A stretch of 64,000 nucleotides of DNA from NCBI GenBank assembly GCA_964523105.1, contig CAZFZN010000019.1, positions 62,001 through 126,000 of the forward strand, in the 5' to 3' direction. The notes under the pieces were generated by a model. That model did not search any database, was not told the DNA's origin, and worked only from the letters and a program-made list of their open reading frames with translations. A program made the position numbers and the translations under genes. Within the stretch, counting starts at the first letter, position 1, and every line of letters begins with the position of its first letter. The DNA is from V1-33 sp964523105. Its GTDB lineage: Bacteria > Verrucomicrobiota > Verrucomicrobiia > Verrucomicrobiales > V1-33. Positions 8,701-17,153 of this stretch are shown piece by piece.

Positions 8701-11700
8701 AGTCCATTCCGCTCTTCGGCCCGCCGGATGTCATGCGCGTGACCAACAGCGGCGGTCACGGCGTGCTCATCGAGGGCGGCGCATCGGCGAACATCGTGGA
8801 CATCTGGGAGGCGCGCCGCAATGGCGGCGACGGCATTCGCCTGACAGGTGCGGGCACGTCCGGCAACTACATCGGCGGCGCGGCCATTCCCGGTTATCGC
8901 GACGCGGCGGCAAACACAGGACACGGCCTCAGCATTCTCGCCGGAGCCACCGCCACCGTGGTGCAAAACGTGGCCGCCGGCGCGAATGGCGGCGACGGTT
9001 TCCGCATCGAAGGCCCCGGCACCGGACAGAATCAACTGCGCAGCATCGCGCCGGGATTCGATTACTCGCAGAAGCTGCTGCCGGCATTCGTTTCGCGGAA
9101 CACGGGCGTCTCCGTGCGCATCGTGAACAGCCCCAACAACTCCGTCGGCACGCAGAACCGGGGCTTTTTCATCAACTCGCCGGAGTGCGCGCTCGGCGGC
9201 AGCAGCGGCGGCCCGACGATGCTCATCACCGGCGCGGAGTCGCATCACAATACGATAGACACGGCCCTTTTCGGATTCATGGAACCCTACGCCGCACCGA
9301 TCGACACGCCGGCCGGCCTCCTGCTCGCGCCCGCGGCCACACACGCGCTGCACATCACTGACGGAGCGCACGACAATGAAATCGGGCACGCCACGGGCGG
9401 CCTTGGAGTGTTTTTTCTCGGCGTGCCCAACGGCTCGGCCATTCTCATCGAAGGCAGCGGCACGGACAACAATCGCGTGCTCGGCTGCACCTTCGGACTG
9501 AACCGCGAAGACATCACGCTCACGAATCAGGAGGTGCGCCGCGGCATTCACCTGCTCAATGGCCCGCGCGGCAATCGCATCGGGGAAGCGGGGAACCAGC
9601 TCTTCGCCAACGGGCAGGTGCGGGTGCAGCCTTACAATTCCTTCGGCCGGATTCTCGAAGCGGGCGTGCGACTGGAGGGACTCAGCGCCAGCCTCGATGC
9701 GCAGGGGAATCCGACCAATGCCAACATCGTCTTCAACAGCCGGATGGGATTCACCGTCTTCGGCGGCAATCTTCCGCCGCAGCATCCTGAGGTGGGCGTG
9801 CATCTGAAGAACAGTGTCACCGGCCAGTGGATCGGCAGTCTGAACCGCAACGAGGGCAATCAATTCAGCCGCTACGGCCATGCGGCGCTGTGGATTGAGA
9901 ACGGAAACATCCCTTCGTTTGCGGAGCGCAACCGCATCGCGGGAAACTGGAGCAACGTGGGCGCCGGCTCGAGCGCCAGCGGCAACGCCGATCCTTTCGC
10001 CGGGCCGGTCACGGCGCAGGCCGTGCTCATCACCGGCGGCACCGGTCAGGTGGTGGGTGAGGATTTTGCCGCCTACAATCAATGGAACGGCTCGCGCGTG
10101 TCTGTCTATGTCGAAGGCGGCAGCGGGCACTGGCTGCGCGGCAACTGGACGGACAGCGGCGTGAAAGGCAGCATCTTCGTGCGCCACGGCAACGGACATC
10201 GCATCGGCGGCCCGGGCAGCTGGATGAATCAGGTGACGCGGTCCGGCACCGCCGGCGATGAGAACACGGCGGGCATCATCCTCGCCGGCGGCGGCGGACA
10301 CCGCGTGGAGAATAACGTGATCGGAGACCGCGGCACCGTGGACACCATCTGGGGCAGCCGCAGCCACGGCGTGCTCATTCACGAATCCGCCAACAACCGC
10401 ATCGGCGGCACTGCGCAGAACGAGGGCAATCTCATCGTGCGCAGCGCGCGGCACGGGATTCTCATCCGCGGCACGGCCAGCACCGGAAATGAAGCGGGGA
10501 GCAATCGCATCGGCACCGGCGCGCCGCTCAGCCCGAATCCTGGCAACCTCGGCGACGGCGTGCGCCTCACCGGCTATGCCCACGACAACTTCATTGGCGG
10601 CGAAATGGTGCCCGCCGGCACTCCTGCGGGACTCATGACGCTGCCCTCGCCGAACACCATTCACAACAACACCGGACACGGCGTGCACGTGAATGACGAC
10701 GGCACCGTGGGGAACCGCATCCTGCTCAACAGCATCGCCAACAACGGCGGCGAGGGCATTTTCCACAGCACCGGCGGCAATCGCCTGCAACCGCCGCCGG
10801 ATGCCGTGCATCTTGAAAAGGGCCGCATCTTCGGAACCGTCAATCCCGCGACCACCCCGGCAGGCAGCCGCATCGAGGCCTTCATGAACGTGATCGCGCC
10901 GCAGCCGGAGGGCGACATCTTCCTCAACAGCGGCCTCGTGGGCGCGGACGGCACATTCAGTTTCAACGCTAACTTCCTGCCCGCCGGCGGCATCATCACC
11001 GCCACCGCCACCCATGCGGTGACCGGCGACACATCGAAATTCACCACCGGCACCGTGCTGCCGCCGGACACATTCGGCTTCGCCCTGGCCGTGCCGCAGG
11101 GCGAGTCCGCGCAGACCAGAAACTGGCCCGCCGGCGCGCCGTTCAGCGCTGTGATCCTGACTGCCGCTGCGGACAGCGCGACGGTGGAGGTGCGGAAGCT
11201 GAGATTGAGAGCGACCGGCACCGGAGGCTTTGCCGCAGCCCTGGCCGGCGTGTCGCTTTTTGAAGACGTGGACCGCAACGGCCAGCACTCCGCGCCCGAC
11301 CGCGAACTCGCACCGCTGACCGCCTTCAACACCGGGGAAGCGGAACTGGAACTCACCGGAGCGACCGTCAGCGAAGACGAACAGCGCCGCTGGGTGTTGC
11401 GCCTGCATCCCGCCCCGGGCATGGCGCCCGACGGCACGGTGCGCCTCGAAATTTCCGACGCCAATGCGGTGGACGAATACTATTGGGAACCGCTCGGAGC
11501 CAGCGGCGTCCGCGCCATCTGGCCGCTGCAAAGCGCGCTCCACCAGGCCGGCGGCGTCCCCGATCCCCGCGCCGCATGGCGCACCGGCTATGGCCTGCCC
11601 GCCGACGGCTCCGGCGACGGCGGTGACCTCAAGGACCCTGACAAAGACGGTCTCGTCAATCTGCTCGAATACGCCCTCGGATCGTCCCCCGTGGACGGCA

Positions 11701-11924
11701 AAGAAGCCGCGCATCCGGCCGCCGCCCGCACCGCCGCGCCCGACCGCATCACCTTCACCTACCAAAAACTTCGCACGGACATTGTCTATACCGTCGAAGC
11801 TGCCACGTCGCTCAACGGCCCATGGAGTTCGACCGGCGTGGACCAGGGCGGCGCCGGTCCTGAAATAACCGCCAGCGTGGCGCTGGAGAGCGGTCGCCGG
11901 TTTCTGCGGCTCAGGGTGCAGTGA
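5715..11924 (+). CDS. Giant secreted IPT/TIG and right-handed beta-helix surface protein
   Basis: 2069 residues. The N-terminus has a basic/hydrophobic signal sequence ending near RGAP. Three IPT/TIG-like immunoglobulin folds are visible: ~28-105 (FSPASGSPGTEIVVAGTGF), ~580-680 (FHPASGRAGDQIHIMGEF) and ~693-785 (VSPNPARSSGLLTVEGTF). From ~800 to ~1690 there is a long series of short Gly/Asn-rich coils (GDGVVLSGNASDN, NRIGGTAQNEGN, HGVHVNDDGTVGNRI), typical of a right-handed parallel beta-helix. Near residue 1974 there is a calcium-loop-like DPDKDGLVNLLEYALG segment, often seen in verrucomicrobial secreted proteins, then a C-terminal beta-rich tail. A polysaccharide-binding or lyase-like or adhesive role is plausible, but no catalytic residues can be named. 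It converges on the APC permease with only 1 bp between stop codons. Confidence 0.8.
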   Translation: MRVPSFLRVFCLRAAVLLFAPAMLRGAPLVLDFSPASGSPGTEIVVAGTGFGTDSGAVSAKVGGVTAGVVSVTDGEVRLAAPAATGTVEVTVNGESSQSLLPFTATRTVSGTFVPPAGMNAAGYYTGNLREPVQSLTFSVPVSQMAVDLVWAWRSADDSMFGAPVFPGAATVQIDAAGTALAMLAISPAAPRGNPVAVQEYLARVAGSAELAAVVSLIEQAGAGGYNYVDDARYAEAFEDLLIKAVTPPPQGNGPRDLVHPGTGRVRALLPSRGIAPLRLKYSLTDAADGNLQVKVSPSDTDPTRLHQNVEIWRVNPSWFNDGFAHIDRMNFSDRPTLLSSAPQATGFVSAKLGSANLDLGEWIAKTVPSLIFGDFFKVEGDAKFTLPRGAPGVYVINSYSGNYWYGLPNIDPGATQEPLIGQIDVNHQWRDAAITNVMIEAVDLVSAVLPDFKVIGSKEMGKIVKSVSTKVTKTATAYIAANGGLDLKGAGQITLAAVGGVFKASVGIIADKVAGRDWDGPVKQYVGAMFKTIKEQLSALSKLSSALQSIERGASLLAPFHFAMERAVVTVGDPFAPSITAFHPASGRAGDQIHIMGEFLPSNAAGYEVNFITFAGTGAPPPINARLAATVVYATSGSWTINVPSAAQWEAAFGPGDRSVFLGIRSTATGGESVTSANPAPNYQWRYRAPPQLTGVSPNPARSSGLLTVEGTFDAVQDRDIFVEIDGSAYGSSLTVSGNRAQIYVNSLTEGAHSLRLVYRSSNYQVVAATNAVNFTVADPYPVITANAPRRIQITQRSMNNVADGEITIYEAMAAAAGTLGRNFTVRPQGQSEGDFESDWIDFPPAVTGSYGEGSGIRDSVSIWLDATGPALQSVTSALPLPGDGDNLYLNGIIFDGAGTPPGTIGWDLRGAKGHTLDGSVEFRNFSGGGIVLGNGAQWNSVWNVTVTNCGGDGVVLSGNASDNYFRYLKVNGSPGVGVRLSGAGVLRNEFASAQSIPLFGPPDVMRVTNSGGHGVLIEGGASANIVDIWEARRNGGDGIRLTGAGTSGNYIGGAAIPGYRDAAANTGHGLSILAGATATVVQNVAAGANGGDGFRIEGPGTGQNQLRSIAPGFDYSQKLLPAFVSRNTGVSVRIVNSPNNSVGTQNRGFFINSPECALGGSSGGPTMLITGAESHHNTIDTALFGFMEPYAAPIDTPAGLLLAPAATHALHITDGAHDNEIGHATGGLGVFFLGVPNGSAILIEGSGTDNNRVLGCTFGLNREDITLTNQEVRRGIHLLNGPRGNRIGEAGNQLFANGQVRVQPYNSFGRILEAGVRLEGLSASLDAQGNPTNANIVFNSRMGFTVFGGNLPPQHPEVGVHLKNSVTGQWIGSLNRNEGNQFSRYGHAALWIENGNIPSFAERNRIAGNWSNVGAGSSASGNADPFAGPVTAQAVLITGGTGQVVGEDFAAYNQWNGSRVSVYVEGGSGHWLRGNWTDSGVKGSIFVRHGNGHRIGGPGSWMNQVTRSGTAGDENTAGIILAGGGGHRVENNVIGDRGTVDTIWGSRSHGVLIHESANNRIGGTAQNEGNLIVRSARHGILIRGTASTGNEAGSNRIGTGAPLSPNPGNLGDGVRLTGYAHDNFIGGEMVPAGTPAGLMTLPSPNTIHNNTGHGVHVNDDGTVGNRILLNSIANNGGEGIFHSTGGNRLQPPPDAVHLEKGRIFGTVNPATTPAGSRIEAFMNVIAPQPEGDIFLNSGLVGADGTFSFNANFLPAGGIITATATHAVTGDTSKFTTGTVLPPDTFGFALAVPQGESAQTRNWPAGAPFSAVILTAAADSATVEVRKLRLRATGTGGFAAALAGVSLFEDVDRNGQHSAPDRELAPLTAFNTGEAELELTGATVSEDEQRRWVLRLHPAPGMAPDGTVRLEISDANAVDEYYWEPLGASGVRAIWPLQSALHQAGGVPDPRAAWRTGYGLPADGSGDGGDLKDPDKDGLVNLLEYALGSSPVDGKEAAHPAAARTAAPDRITFTYQKLRTDIVYTVEAATSLNGPWSSTGVDQGGAGPEITASVALESGRRFLRLRVQ

Positions 11925-11925
11925 G

Positions 11926-13299
11926 TCAGCGTGTGGAGACGGCGCGGGCGGTCACGCGACGGCGAATCAGACCGACCACGACCCCGGCACCGAAAATGAT
12001 CAGCGCCACCACGGGCGCGGTGCTGACGGTGGGGTCGTCGCTTTCGATCGCCTGGTAGAGGCGGTTGCCAAAAAGCACGGCGCAGACCAGCGCTCCAAAC
12101 ACAGGCACGAGCACCGGGATTTCAAAACCTCCTCTTTCCTCTCCCTGGCGCAATTTCAGCACCACGAGCCCGGCGTTCATCAGAGTGAAGACCGCCAGCA
12201 GCAGCAGCACGGTGGCTTCCGCCATCGCTTTCACGTCGCCCGCCAGGATGAGCAGAGTGACGATAATGAAAAGCACCACGACCGCGACGTGCGGCGTGTG
12301 ACGGCGCGGGTGAATCGACGAGAGCACCACGGGAAGCAGTCGCTGCGTGCCCATGCCGTAGAGCAGCCGGCTGCCCATAAGGTAGTTGAGCAGCGCCGTA
12401 TTGCCGATGGCGAAGATGGTGACCGCAAAATAGACGCTGCCGATTCCGCCAAACCACGGCGCGGCCGCGGCGGCGACATCGTCCAGCGGGTTGGCGCTTT
12501 CTGAAAGGCGCTGCCAGCCGAGCACGGAGACCGCCGTCACGGCCACGCCGACGTAGATGAGCGTGCCCACGATCATGGCGCCGACGAGACCGAACGGCAC
12601 ATCCCGGCGCGGATTCTTCACTTCCTCACTGACATTGAGGATGTCCTCGAAACCGATGAACGAAAAAAACGTCAGCACCGCGCCCTGCATGATCAGCGCC
12701 ATGGTCAGGCCGGTGGCACCGGCATCCGCCTTCGTCGCCGGCGGCGTTTCAAAATAATCGACACTGCCCCAGTAACGGCAGCCCACGATGATGATGAAGA
12801 TGAGTCCCGCGGCCTCGATGGCGGTGCAAAGAGTGTTGAGGCGGATGCTCTCGCGGATGCCTCGGAAAATGACGAACCCCACGCATGCCGCGAGCGCGAT
12901 GGCGGTGAGTTTGACGAGCGTCACCGCGGCATCCGTGCCGGTGAGTTTCAGCGCGATGGCCTGGAGTCCCGTGGCCATGCTGGTCAGGCCGCTCATCATG
13001 ACGCTGATGCCCACCACCGTGCTGAGGACGGGAGAACGAAACGCCTGTCCCGTGATGAAGGCCGCTCCGCCCGCCCGCGGATGCCGGCTGCCGAGGCTGG
13101 CATAGCTGAGACCGGTGAGCAGCGCCCCGACCATGGCCGCGAGAAAGGCGGCCCACACCGCGTTTCCCATGATGCCGGCGGCTTTGCCGACGAGCGCATA
13201 GATGCCCGCGCCGAGCATGGAACCGAGTCCGTAAAACAGCACCTGCCACCCGTTCATGGTGCGCTGCAGGGCGGGAGGAGAGGAAGAGTCGGCGTCCAT
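11926..13299 (-). CDS. APC-family amino acid permease
   Basis: 457 residues from the ATG at 13299 (MDADSSSPPALQRTMNGW). The frame is open to a TTG at 13350, with another ATG at 13320, and none of these has a strong ribosome binding site. About twelve hydrophobic segments are visible. The first membrane helix carries the APC substrate/ion motif GSMLGAGIYALVG, and the sixth has FFSFIGFEDILNVSEEVKNPRRDVP, the family's conserved Phe-Glu-Glu-Pro stretch. APC permeases import amino acids by proton or sodium coupling; the substrate cannot be read from sequence. The next gene upstream (13354) is on the same strand. Confidence 0.88.
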   Translation of the reverse strand: MDADSSSPPALQRTMNGWQVLFYGLGSMLGAGIYALVGKAAGIMGNAVWAAFLAAMVGALLTGLSYASLGSRHPRAGGAAFITGQAFRSPVLSTVVGISVMMSGLTSMATGLQAIALKLTGTDAAVTLVKLTAIALAACVGFVIFRGIRESIRLNTLCTAIEAAGLIFIIIVGCRYWGSVDYFETPPATKADAGATGLTMALIMQGAVLTFFSFIGFEDILNVSEEVKNPRRDVPFGLVGAMIVGTLIYVGVAVTAVSVLGWQRLSESANPLDDVAAAAAPWFGGIGSVYFAVTIFAIGNTALLNYLMGSRLLYGMGTQRLLPVVLSSIHPRRHTPHVAVVVLFIIVTLLILAGDVKAMAEATVLLLLAVFTLMNAGLVVLKLRQGEERGGFEIPVLVPVFGALVCAVLFGNRLYQAIESDDPTVSTAPVVALIIFGAGVVVGLIRRRVTARAVSTR

Positions 13300-13353
13300 G
13301 CGCCGTTCCGATAGGCGCATCCTCCGCAGCGCGCAAGTCTCTGACAACAAAGA

Positions 13354-14043
13354 TCAGGCCGCGCCGCCTTTTACGCGGCGACAAATTTCGCGCAGCGTGC
13401 CCTCGATGTCGCCGCCGGCGGTGCGGAAGGAATCCGAGTCGATCGTCAGCGGCGCCCCGATTACCACCAGCGGCGCGCCGTATTCCGGACAGCGCACCGC
13501 CTGTTCCAGGCTGAGCCCGCCCACGGCCTGCACCGGAATGGACACGGCCTGCACGACCTCGCGGAGCTGATCCAGCGGGCTCGGCATGCGCTCCCCGCGG
13601 GCGGCAATGCCGCGGCGTTCATCGTAGCCGGTGTGATGCACGATGTAATCGCAGCCGAGGTCCTCCAGTTCCCGCGCCGCCGCCACCATGTCAGGGCAGG
13701 CCATGTTGTCGCCCATAACCTTGCAGCCGAAATCGCGCCCGGCCTGCACGACACACTTGATCGTCTCCGGATGCGCCCGGGCCATGACCACGACGTGCGT
13801 CGCCCCCGCCTTGGCCATCATCTCCGCCTCCAGGTAGCCCCCATCCATCGTCTTGAGATCGGCCACGATGGGAACGCCGGGAAAATTTTCGCGCAGTGCA
13901 CGAACGCCGTGAAGTCCCTCCGCCAGGATCAGCGGCGTGCCGGCCTCCAGCCAGTCCACCCCGGCGCGGATCGCAACGGCGGCGGTTTCGAGCGCTTCGG
14001 CAATGTTGGTGAGATCGAGGGAGATTTGGACGATGGGAGTCAT
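13354..14043 (-). CDS. 3-hexulose-6-phosphate synthase-like decarboxylase (OMP decarboxylase superfamily)
   Basis: 229 residues starting MTPIVQISLDLTN at 14043; a longer in-frame start at 14082 adds 13 non-conserved residues. The superfamily signature ADLKTMDGG is at residues 61-69, with the catalytic D-x-K-x-x-D arrangement, preceded by E33 (VDWLEAGTP) and followed by phosphate-binding strands (VQAVGGLS and PLVVIGAPLT). Related enzymes are 3-hexulose-6-phosphate synthase and 3-keto-L-gulonate-6-phosphate decarboxylase. No phosphohexuloisomerase gene is adjacent, so the substrate is open. It precedes the permease gene on the same strand. Confidence 0.75.
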   Translation of the reverse strand: MTPIVQISLDLTNIAEALETAAVAIRAGVDWLEAGTPLILAEGLHGVRALRENFPGVPIVADLKTMDGGYLEAEMMAKAGATHVVVMARAHPETIKCVVQAGRDFGCKVMGDNMACPDMVAAARELEDLGCDYIVHHTGYDERRGIAARGERMPSPLDQLREVVQAVSIPVQAVGGLSLEQAVRCPEYGAPLVVIGAPLTIDSDSFRTAGGDIEGTLREICRRVKGGAA

Positions 14044-14104
14044 GCGCCGTCCCATGCCAGGGCGTGGCGCAGGCGAAAGCACTAATTCGCAGGGATTCGC
14101 AGGC

Positions 14105-14180
14105 TGTGCTCAGTGCTCAGTGCTCAGTCGTCTTTGATGGTAGCGGATGCCTTCCGAACTGCGCACTGCGCACTGTGCAA
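14105..14180. repeat. Intergenic inverted repeat whose arms are 7-bp tandem repeats
   Basis: 14105-14129 consists of repeated GCTCAGT units and 14157-14180 of repeated GCGCACT units. The two blocks are approximate inverted complements across 27 bases. It fills most of the 215-bp gap between the decarboxylase and rpsF, where no gene is visible. Confidence 0.65.
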
Positions 14181-14258
14181 TTCCCGCGCTGGCGGGCAAT
14201 ACTCCGTCCGCACCGCAATCTCACCGCGGCATCACCCCACAACCACCCGCAACTCCGC

Positions 14259-14543
14259 TCAGGCGCGCAGGAAGTTTTGCTGATGCACGTCCGGGTTGAG
14301 ACGGAGGCGGGCGCGCACCTTTTCCAGCGTGGCGGGCCCGGCCTGAATTTGATAGCTCACAAAGTAACCGTCGGTGAGCTTCTTGCTGCCGTAGGGAAAG
14401 GTCTTTTTGCCGAGATGATCGATCTGATCGAGCTTGGCGCCGTCGAGTTCCATTTCGCGGCCGATGCGGCTCACGATGGCGTCCACGGTTTCCTCTTTGC
14501 CGCGGGTGTCGAGAACGATGAGACCTTCGTATTTACGATTCAT
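14259..14543 (-). CDS. rpsF: 30S ribosomal protein S6
   Basis: 94 residues with the S6 fold pattern. The N-terminal strand is MNRKYEGLIVLDTRG, a central strand-turn is KKTFPYGSKKLTDGYFVSYQIQ, and the C-terminal helix/strand ends NPDVHQQNFLRA. Length fits bacterial S6. It binds 16S rRNA in the platform with S18. Its start overlaps the 3' end of pth by 11 bp, indicating translational coupling in a pth-rpsF unit. Confidence 0.93.
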   Translation of the reverse strand: MNRKYEGLIVLDTRGKEETVDAIVSRIGREMELDGAKLDQIDHLGKKTFPYGSKKLTDGYFVSYQIQAGPATLEKVRARLRLNPDVHQQNFLRA

Positions 14544-15174
14544 GCTGGGGAGTGGGGGTGTTTTCCGCGGTGCCTTCAGACTGGCGGGGCGCGCGGGGCT
14601 TTGGTGGGGGTTTGTCCGGTTGGTTGAAATGATTCATCGCAGCCGCCATGCCGCGAAGGGCGGCCATGCTGACAGCCTCGACGGCATTCTCAAGCGATTT
14701 ATCGAGGGCCTCCTTCCCCGCCGGATCGAACGCTCCCAGCACGTGGCCGGACAGGTTTTTCCCGTCCGCCGCGCCCACTCCGAACCGCAGCCGGGGAAAC
14801 TGATCGGTCCCGAGACAGGCGATCAGGCTGCGCATGCCGTTGTGCCCGCCCGCCGACCCGCCGGCGCGCAGCCGCAGTTTCCCCTCCGGCAGCGCCACAT
14901 CGTCGTACACCACCAGCACCTCCGCCGGTTCGATCCGGTAAAACTGACACACCGCCGCCACGCTCCGGCCGCTGAGATTCATATAGGTCTGCGGCTTCAG
15001 CAGCAGCAGATCCCCGGCGCGGGCCAGCAGGGCCTCGAACTTCCGCTCCCTCGAAAACGTCACCCCCAGCCGCACCGCCAGCCGGTCCACGATCATGAAC
15101 CCCGCGTTGTGGCGCGTGTTCTCGTATTCCCGTCCCGGATTTCCGAGACCGGCGATGAGGCGGAGAGAGGACAA
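14533..15174 (-). CDS. pth: Peptidyl-tRNA hydrolase
   Basis: Bacterial Pth releases tRNA from prematurely terminated peptidyl-tRNA. Signature pieces are all present: LIAGLGNPGREYENTRHNAG (Asn and catalytic His), KPQTYMNLSG, VVYDDVALPEGKLRLR and GGSAGGHNGMRSL. The start is ambiguous. The frame is open to a GTG at 15426 and has an ATG at 15276, but the ~80 residues upstream of LIAGLGNP resemble nothing in the family. A TTG at 15174 gives an N-terminus (SSLRLIAGLGNPG) of normal length, about 213 residues. The C-terminal ~30 residues are a Pro-rich tail (NQPDKPPPKPRAPRQ) beyond the usual end. It overlaps rpsF by 11 bp. Confidence 0.9.
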   Translation of the reverse strand: MSSLRLIAGLGNPGREYENTRHNAGFMIVDRLAVRLGVTFSRERKFEALLARAGDLLLLKPQTYMNLSGRSVAAVCQFYRIEPAEVLVVYDDVALPEGKLRLRAGGSAGGHNGMRSLIACLGTDQFPRLRFGVGAADGKNLSGHVLGAFDPAGKEALDKSLENAVEAVSMAALRGMAAAMNHFNQPDKPPPKPRAPRQSEGTAENTPTPQHES

Positions 15175-15457
15175 TGGTGCAGCAGAGGTGGACTTCCAAA
15201 AAGATTGGCCACCGGAAAAGGCAATCAGGAAACCCGGCCCCGTCACGTTCCCCGCGTGTGCCGCAACTCCAGACATCGGCCGGCCATGCAGGCCGCAAGG
15301 GTCCCCGTCGCAGCCGGTGATGAAGGCCTGCCTCCCGGACTCGCCGGTGCGCCGGCCTGACAGGCCCCGCGGCCAGCCGAACGGAACTGAATCCTTCGCG
15401 CGCACGCAGGCCGACCTGGCCCGCACGCGCTTCCCGCGGAGTCCCGCCGCACCAAAA

Positions 15458-16264
15458 TCACCCCGGCACCGTGAACCGCGGGTTCCGGCTCAGGAACTGC
15501 AGCGGGTTCTGATAGAGAATTTTGTCGATGAACGCTCCGTCATAGCCGCGGCGGCGCATTTCCAGCGCGGTCTTCGGGACGGCCAGAGGATCACTGTGCC
15601 CCCAGTCGCAGGCGCTGTTGAGCCAGATGCGTTCGCGGCCGTAAAGCTCCAGCATGTCGATGGCGCGGTGCGGCGTGGCTTTGCTTTCCGGATACAGTGT
15701 GATGCCGGCCCAAAATCCGGCGTCGAGCACAAGCGGCGCGGTGTGTTCCTCCACGTGGTCGATGATGACCCGTTCCGGCTGAATGGCGCGGTGGTTTTTC
15801 AGCGCATCGAGAATAAGCCGCGTGCCCTTGAGCTTGTCCTCGAGGTGCGGCGTGTGCACGAGGATGAGTTGATCATGATCGGCAGCGAGCTGGATGTGCT
15901 TTTCGAGGACGAGCAGTTCGTTCCGGCTGTTTTTGTTGAGGCCGATCTCGCCGATGCCGAGCACGTTCGGCTTCTGCAGCAGTTCCGGAATCAGGGCGAG
16001 GACATCATTCGCCAGGCCGAGGTCCTCCGACTCCTTGGGATTGATGCAAAGCCAGCAGTAGTGCGGCAGATGGTACTTTTTCGCACGGCGCGGCTCGTAT
16101 TCCGTGAGCTGCAGGAAATAGTCGTAGAACCCGTGTTTGTTCTTCCGGTCGTAGCCGGCCCAGAAGGCGGGTTCGCAAACGGCGGCGCAGCCGGCGGTGA
16201 CCATCGCGTGATAGTCGTCAGTGGTGCGGCTGACCATGTGGCCGTGGGGTTCGATGTAGCGCAT
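15458..16264 (-). CDS. TatD-like metal-dependent hydrolase (EboB-like)
   Basis: 268 residues, TIM-barrel amidohydrolase type. The N-terminus MRYIEPHGHMVSRTTDDYH carries the HxH metal pair. GIGEIGLNK supplies the Glu, LILVHTPH and VIIDHVEEHT supply later His residues, and NSACDWGHSDP supplies the final Asp. The opening and the CEPAFWAG segment resemble the TatD-family hydrolase found in ebo clusters (EboB). No other ebo gene is nearby, so that link rests on sequence likeness alone. The 283 bp between it and pth show nothing except the unlikely 5' extension of pth. Confidence 0.75.
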   Translation of the reverse strand: MRYIEPHGHMVSRTTDDYHAMVTAGCAAVCEPAFWAGYDRKNKHGFYDYFLQLTEYEPRRAKKYHLPHYCWLCINPKESEDLGLANDVLALIPELLQKPNVLGIGEIGLNKNSRNELLVLEKHIQLAADHDQLILVHTPHLEDKLKGTRLILDALKNHRAIQPERVIIDHVEEHTAPLVLDAGFWAGITLYPESKATPHRAIDMLELYGRERIWLNSACDWGHSDPLAVPKTALEMRRRGYDGAFIDKILYQNPLQFLSRNPRFTVPG

Positions 16265-16363
16265 AACGGGTGTGATGGCAGTCTTATTCTCAACAGCGGG
16301 ACACGCCAGCGGCTTTTGAACCGGTCGGGTGGTCGAGAAGCCTTCAATCCCGCCGGCAACAAA

Positions 16364-16395
16364 AAACCCGCCGGGCTGCAGCGCCCGGCGGGTTT
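16364..16395 (-). terminator. Rho-independent terminator of the PEP-CTERM gene
   Basis: AAACCCGCCGGGC (16364-16376) pairs with GCCCGGCGGGTTT (16383-16395) around a 6-base loop. On the minus strand the hairpin is followed by a T-run (complement of the A-run at 16360-16366). It lies 17 bp past the stop codon of the gene at 16413. It could also serve the other direction weakly. Confidence 0.85.
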
Positions 16396-16412
16396 GTCAG
16401 GAGATATCTGCA

Positions 16413-17105
16413 TTACGCGCGCCGGCGGCGGGCCAGGCCGAAGAGAGCAAGACCGCCGAGCAGGGAAACGGAAGGCTCGGGGATTTGTGCAAAGGCCACC
16501 TCGCCCACGCCGACGCGGTCGCCGCCCGGCGTCTCTCCGCCGCTTCCGTTGCCGGGAGCAACGAACCAGTTGTCGGTAATCGTCATCTGAACGTAGCGGG
16601 CATTGACGGCACCAAAGCTAAAGCTCATCCGGTTTGTCGCGTCGTTCGGCAGAGCACCTGGAATCGGAGCACCACCGAATGAAGGATTGTAGGTGATGGA
16701 AGTGCCAAATCCGCCAGGTCCGTCTGCTTCTGTGGCGAATCTGAGGTTGAAAGCGGCCAACCCGTTCGCATTGGAGGCATCGTATCCCCAGACGCTAATC
16801 TCACTCAGCGACACATTGGCCCCGAGGTCGAAGGTCACCACGGGAGATCCAGCCACAGCGATGTAGTCGGAAGGAAATCCACCCGGAGCATCGGTGACCC
16901 AGCGATGTGTCGGACCGCTGCCAAGCTGGGTGTGCGGCTCAGCGGCATCATAGCCCACGCCCGGTCCCTGGATGAGGTTCGATGCCGGCCAAAGGTCCGA
17001 ACCACCGGTGCTCGAAGTGGCTGAAAGGACCGGATAGAATGTGGCGGCTCCCGCAGAGGAGACGATGGCGGCGGCGACAACGCTGGCAGTGATCAGGGTC
17101 TTCAT
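16413..17105 (-). CDS. PEP-CTERM sorting-signal protein with F5/8C-like domain
   Basis: 230 residues. A signal peptide (MKTLITASVVAAAIVSSAGA) opens the protein. The C-terminus is IPEPSVSLLGGLALFGLARRRRA: the Pro-Glu-Pro motif, a hydrophobic helix and an Arg cluster of PEP-CTERM proteins, which are processed by an exosortase and anchored or released at the cell surface. The middle (about residues 22-205) is a discoidin-like beta-sandwich with GPGVGYD, RWVTDAPGGFPSDY, VVTFDLG and NARYVQMTITDNWF. A closely similar domain opens the CotH-kinase protein at 25124-28666. It has its own terminator, so it is probably monocistronic. Confidence 0.85.
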   Translation of the reverse strand: MKTLITASVVAAAIVSSAGAATFYPVLSATSSTGGSDLWPASNLIQGPGVGYDAAEPHTQLGSGPTHRWVTDAPGGFPSDYIAVAGSPVVTFDLGANVSLSEISVWGYDASNANGLAAFNLRFATEADGPGGFGTSITYNPSFGGAPIPGALPNDATNRMSFSFGAVNARYVQMTITDNWFVAPGNGSGGETPGGDRVGVGEVAFAQIPEPSVSLLGGLALFGLARRRRA

Positions 17106-17153
17106 GGTGGTGAATTCAGTGCTTTTTAGGAAATTTTCACGATTCTGCCAACG

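Noticed and set aside
7629..11765. A 1378-codon minus-strand open frame opposite the beta-helix gene
   Set aside because: It is a GC-rich shadow of the 2069-residue protein: it has no signal, domain or ribosome binding site, and its Ala/Arg/His-rich composition is typical of antisense frames.
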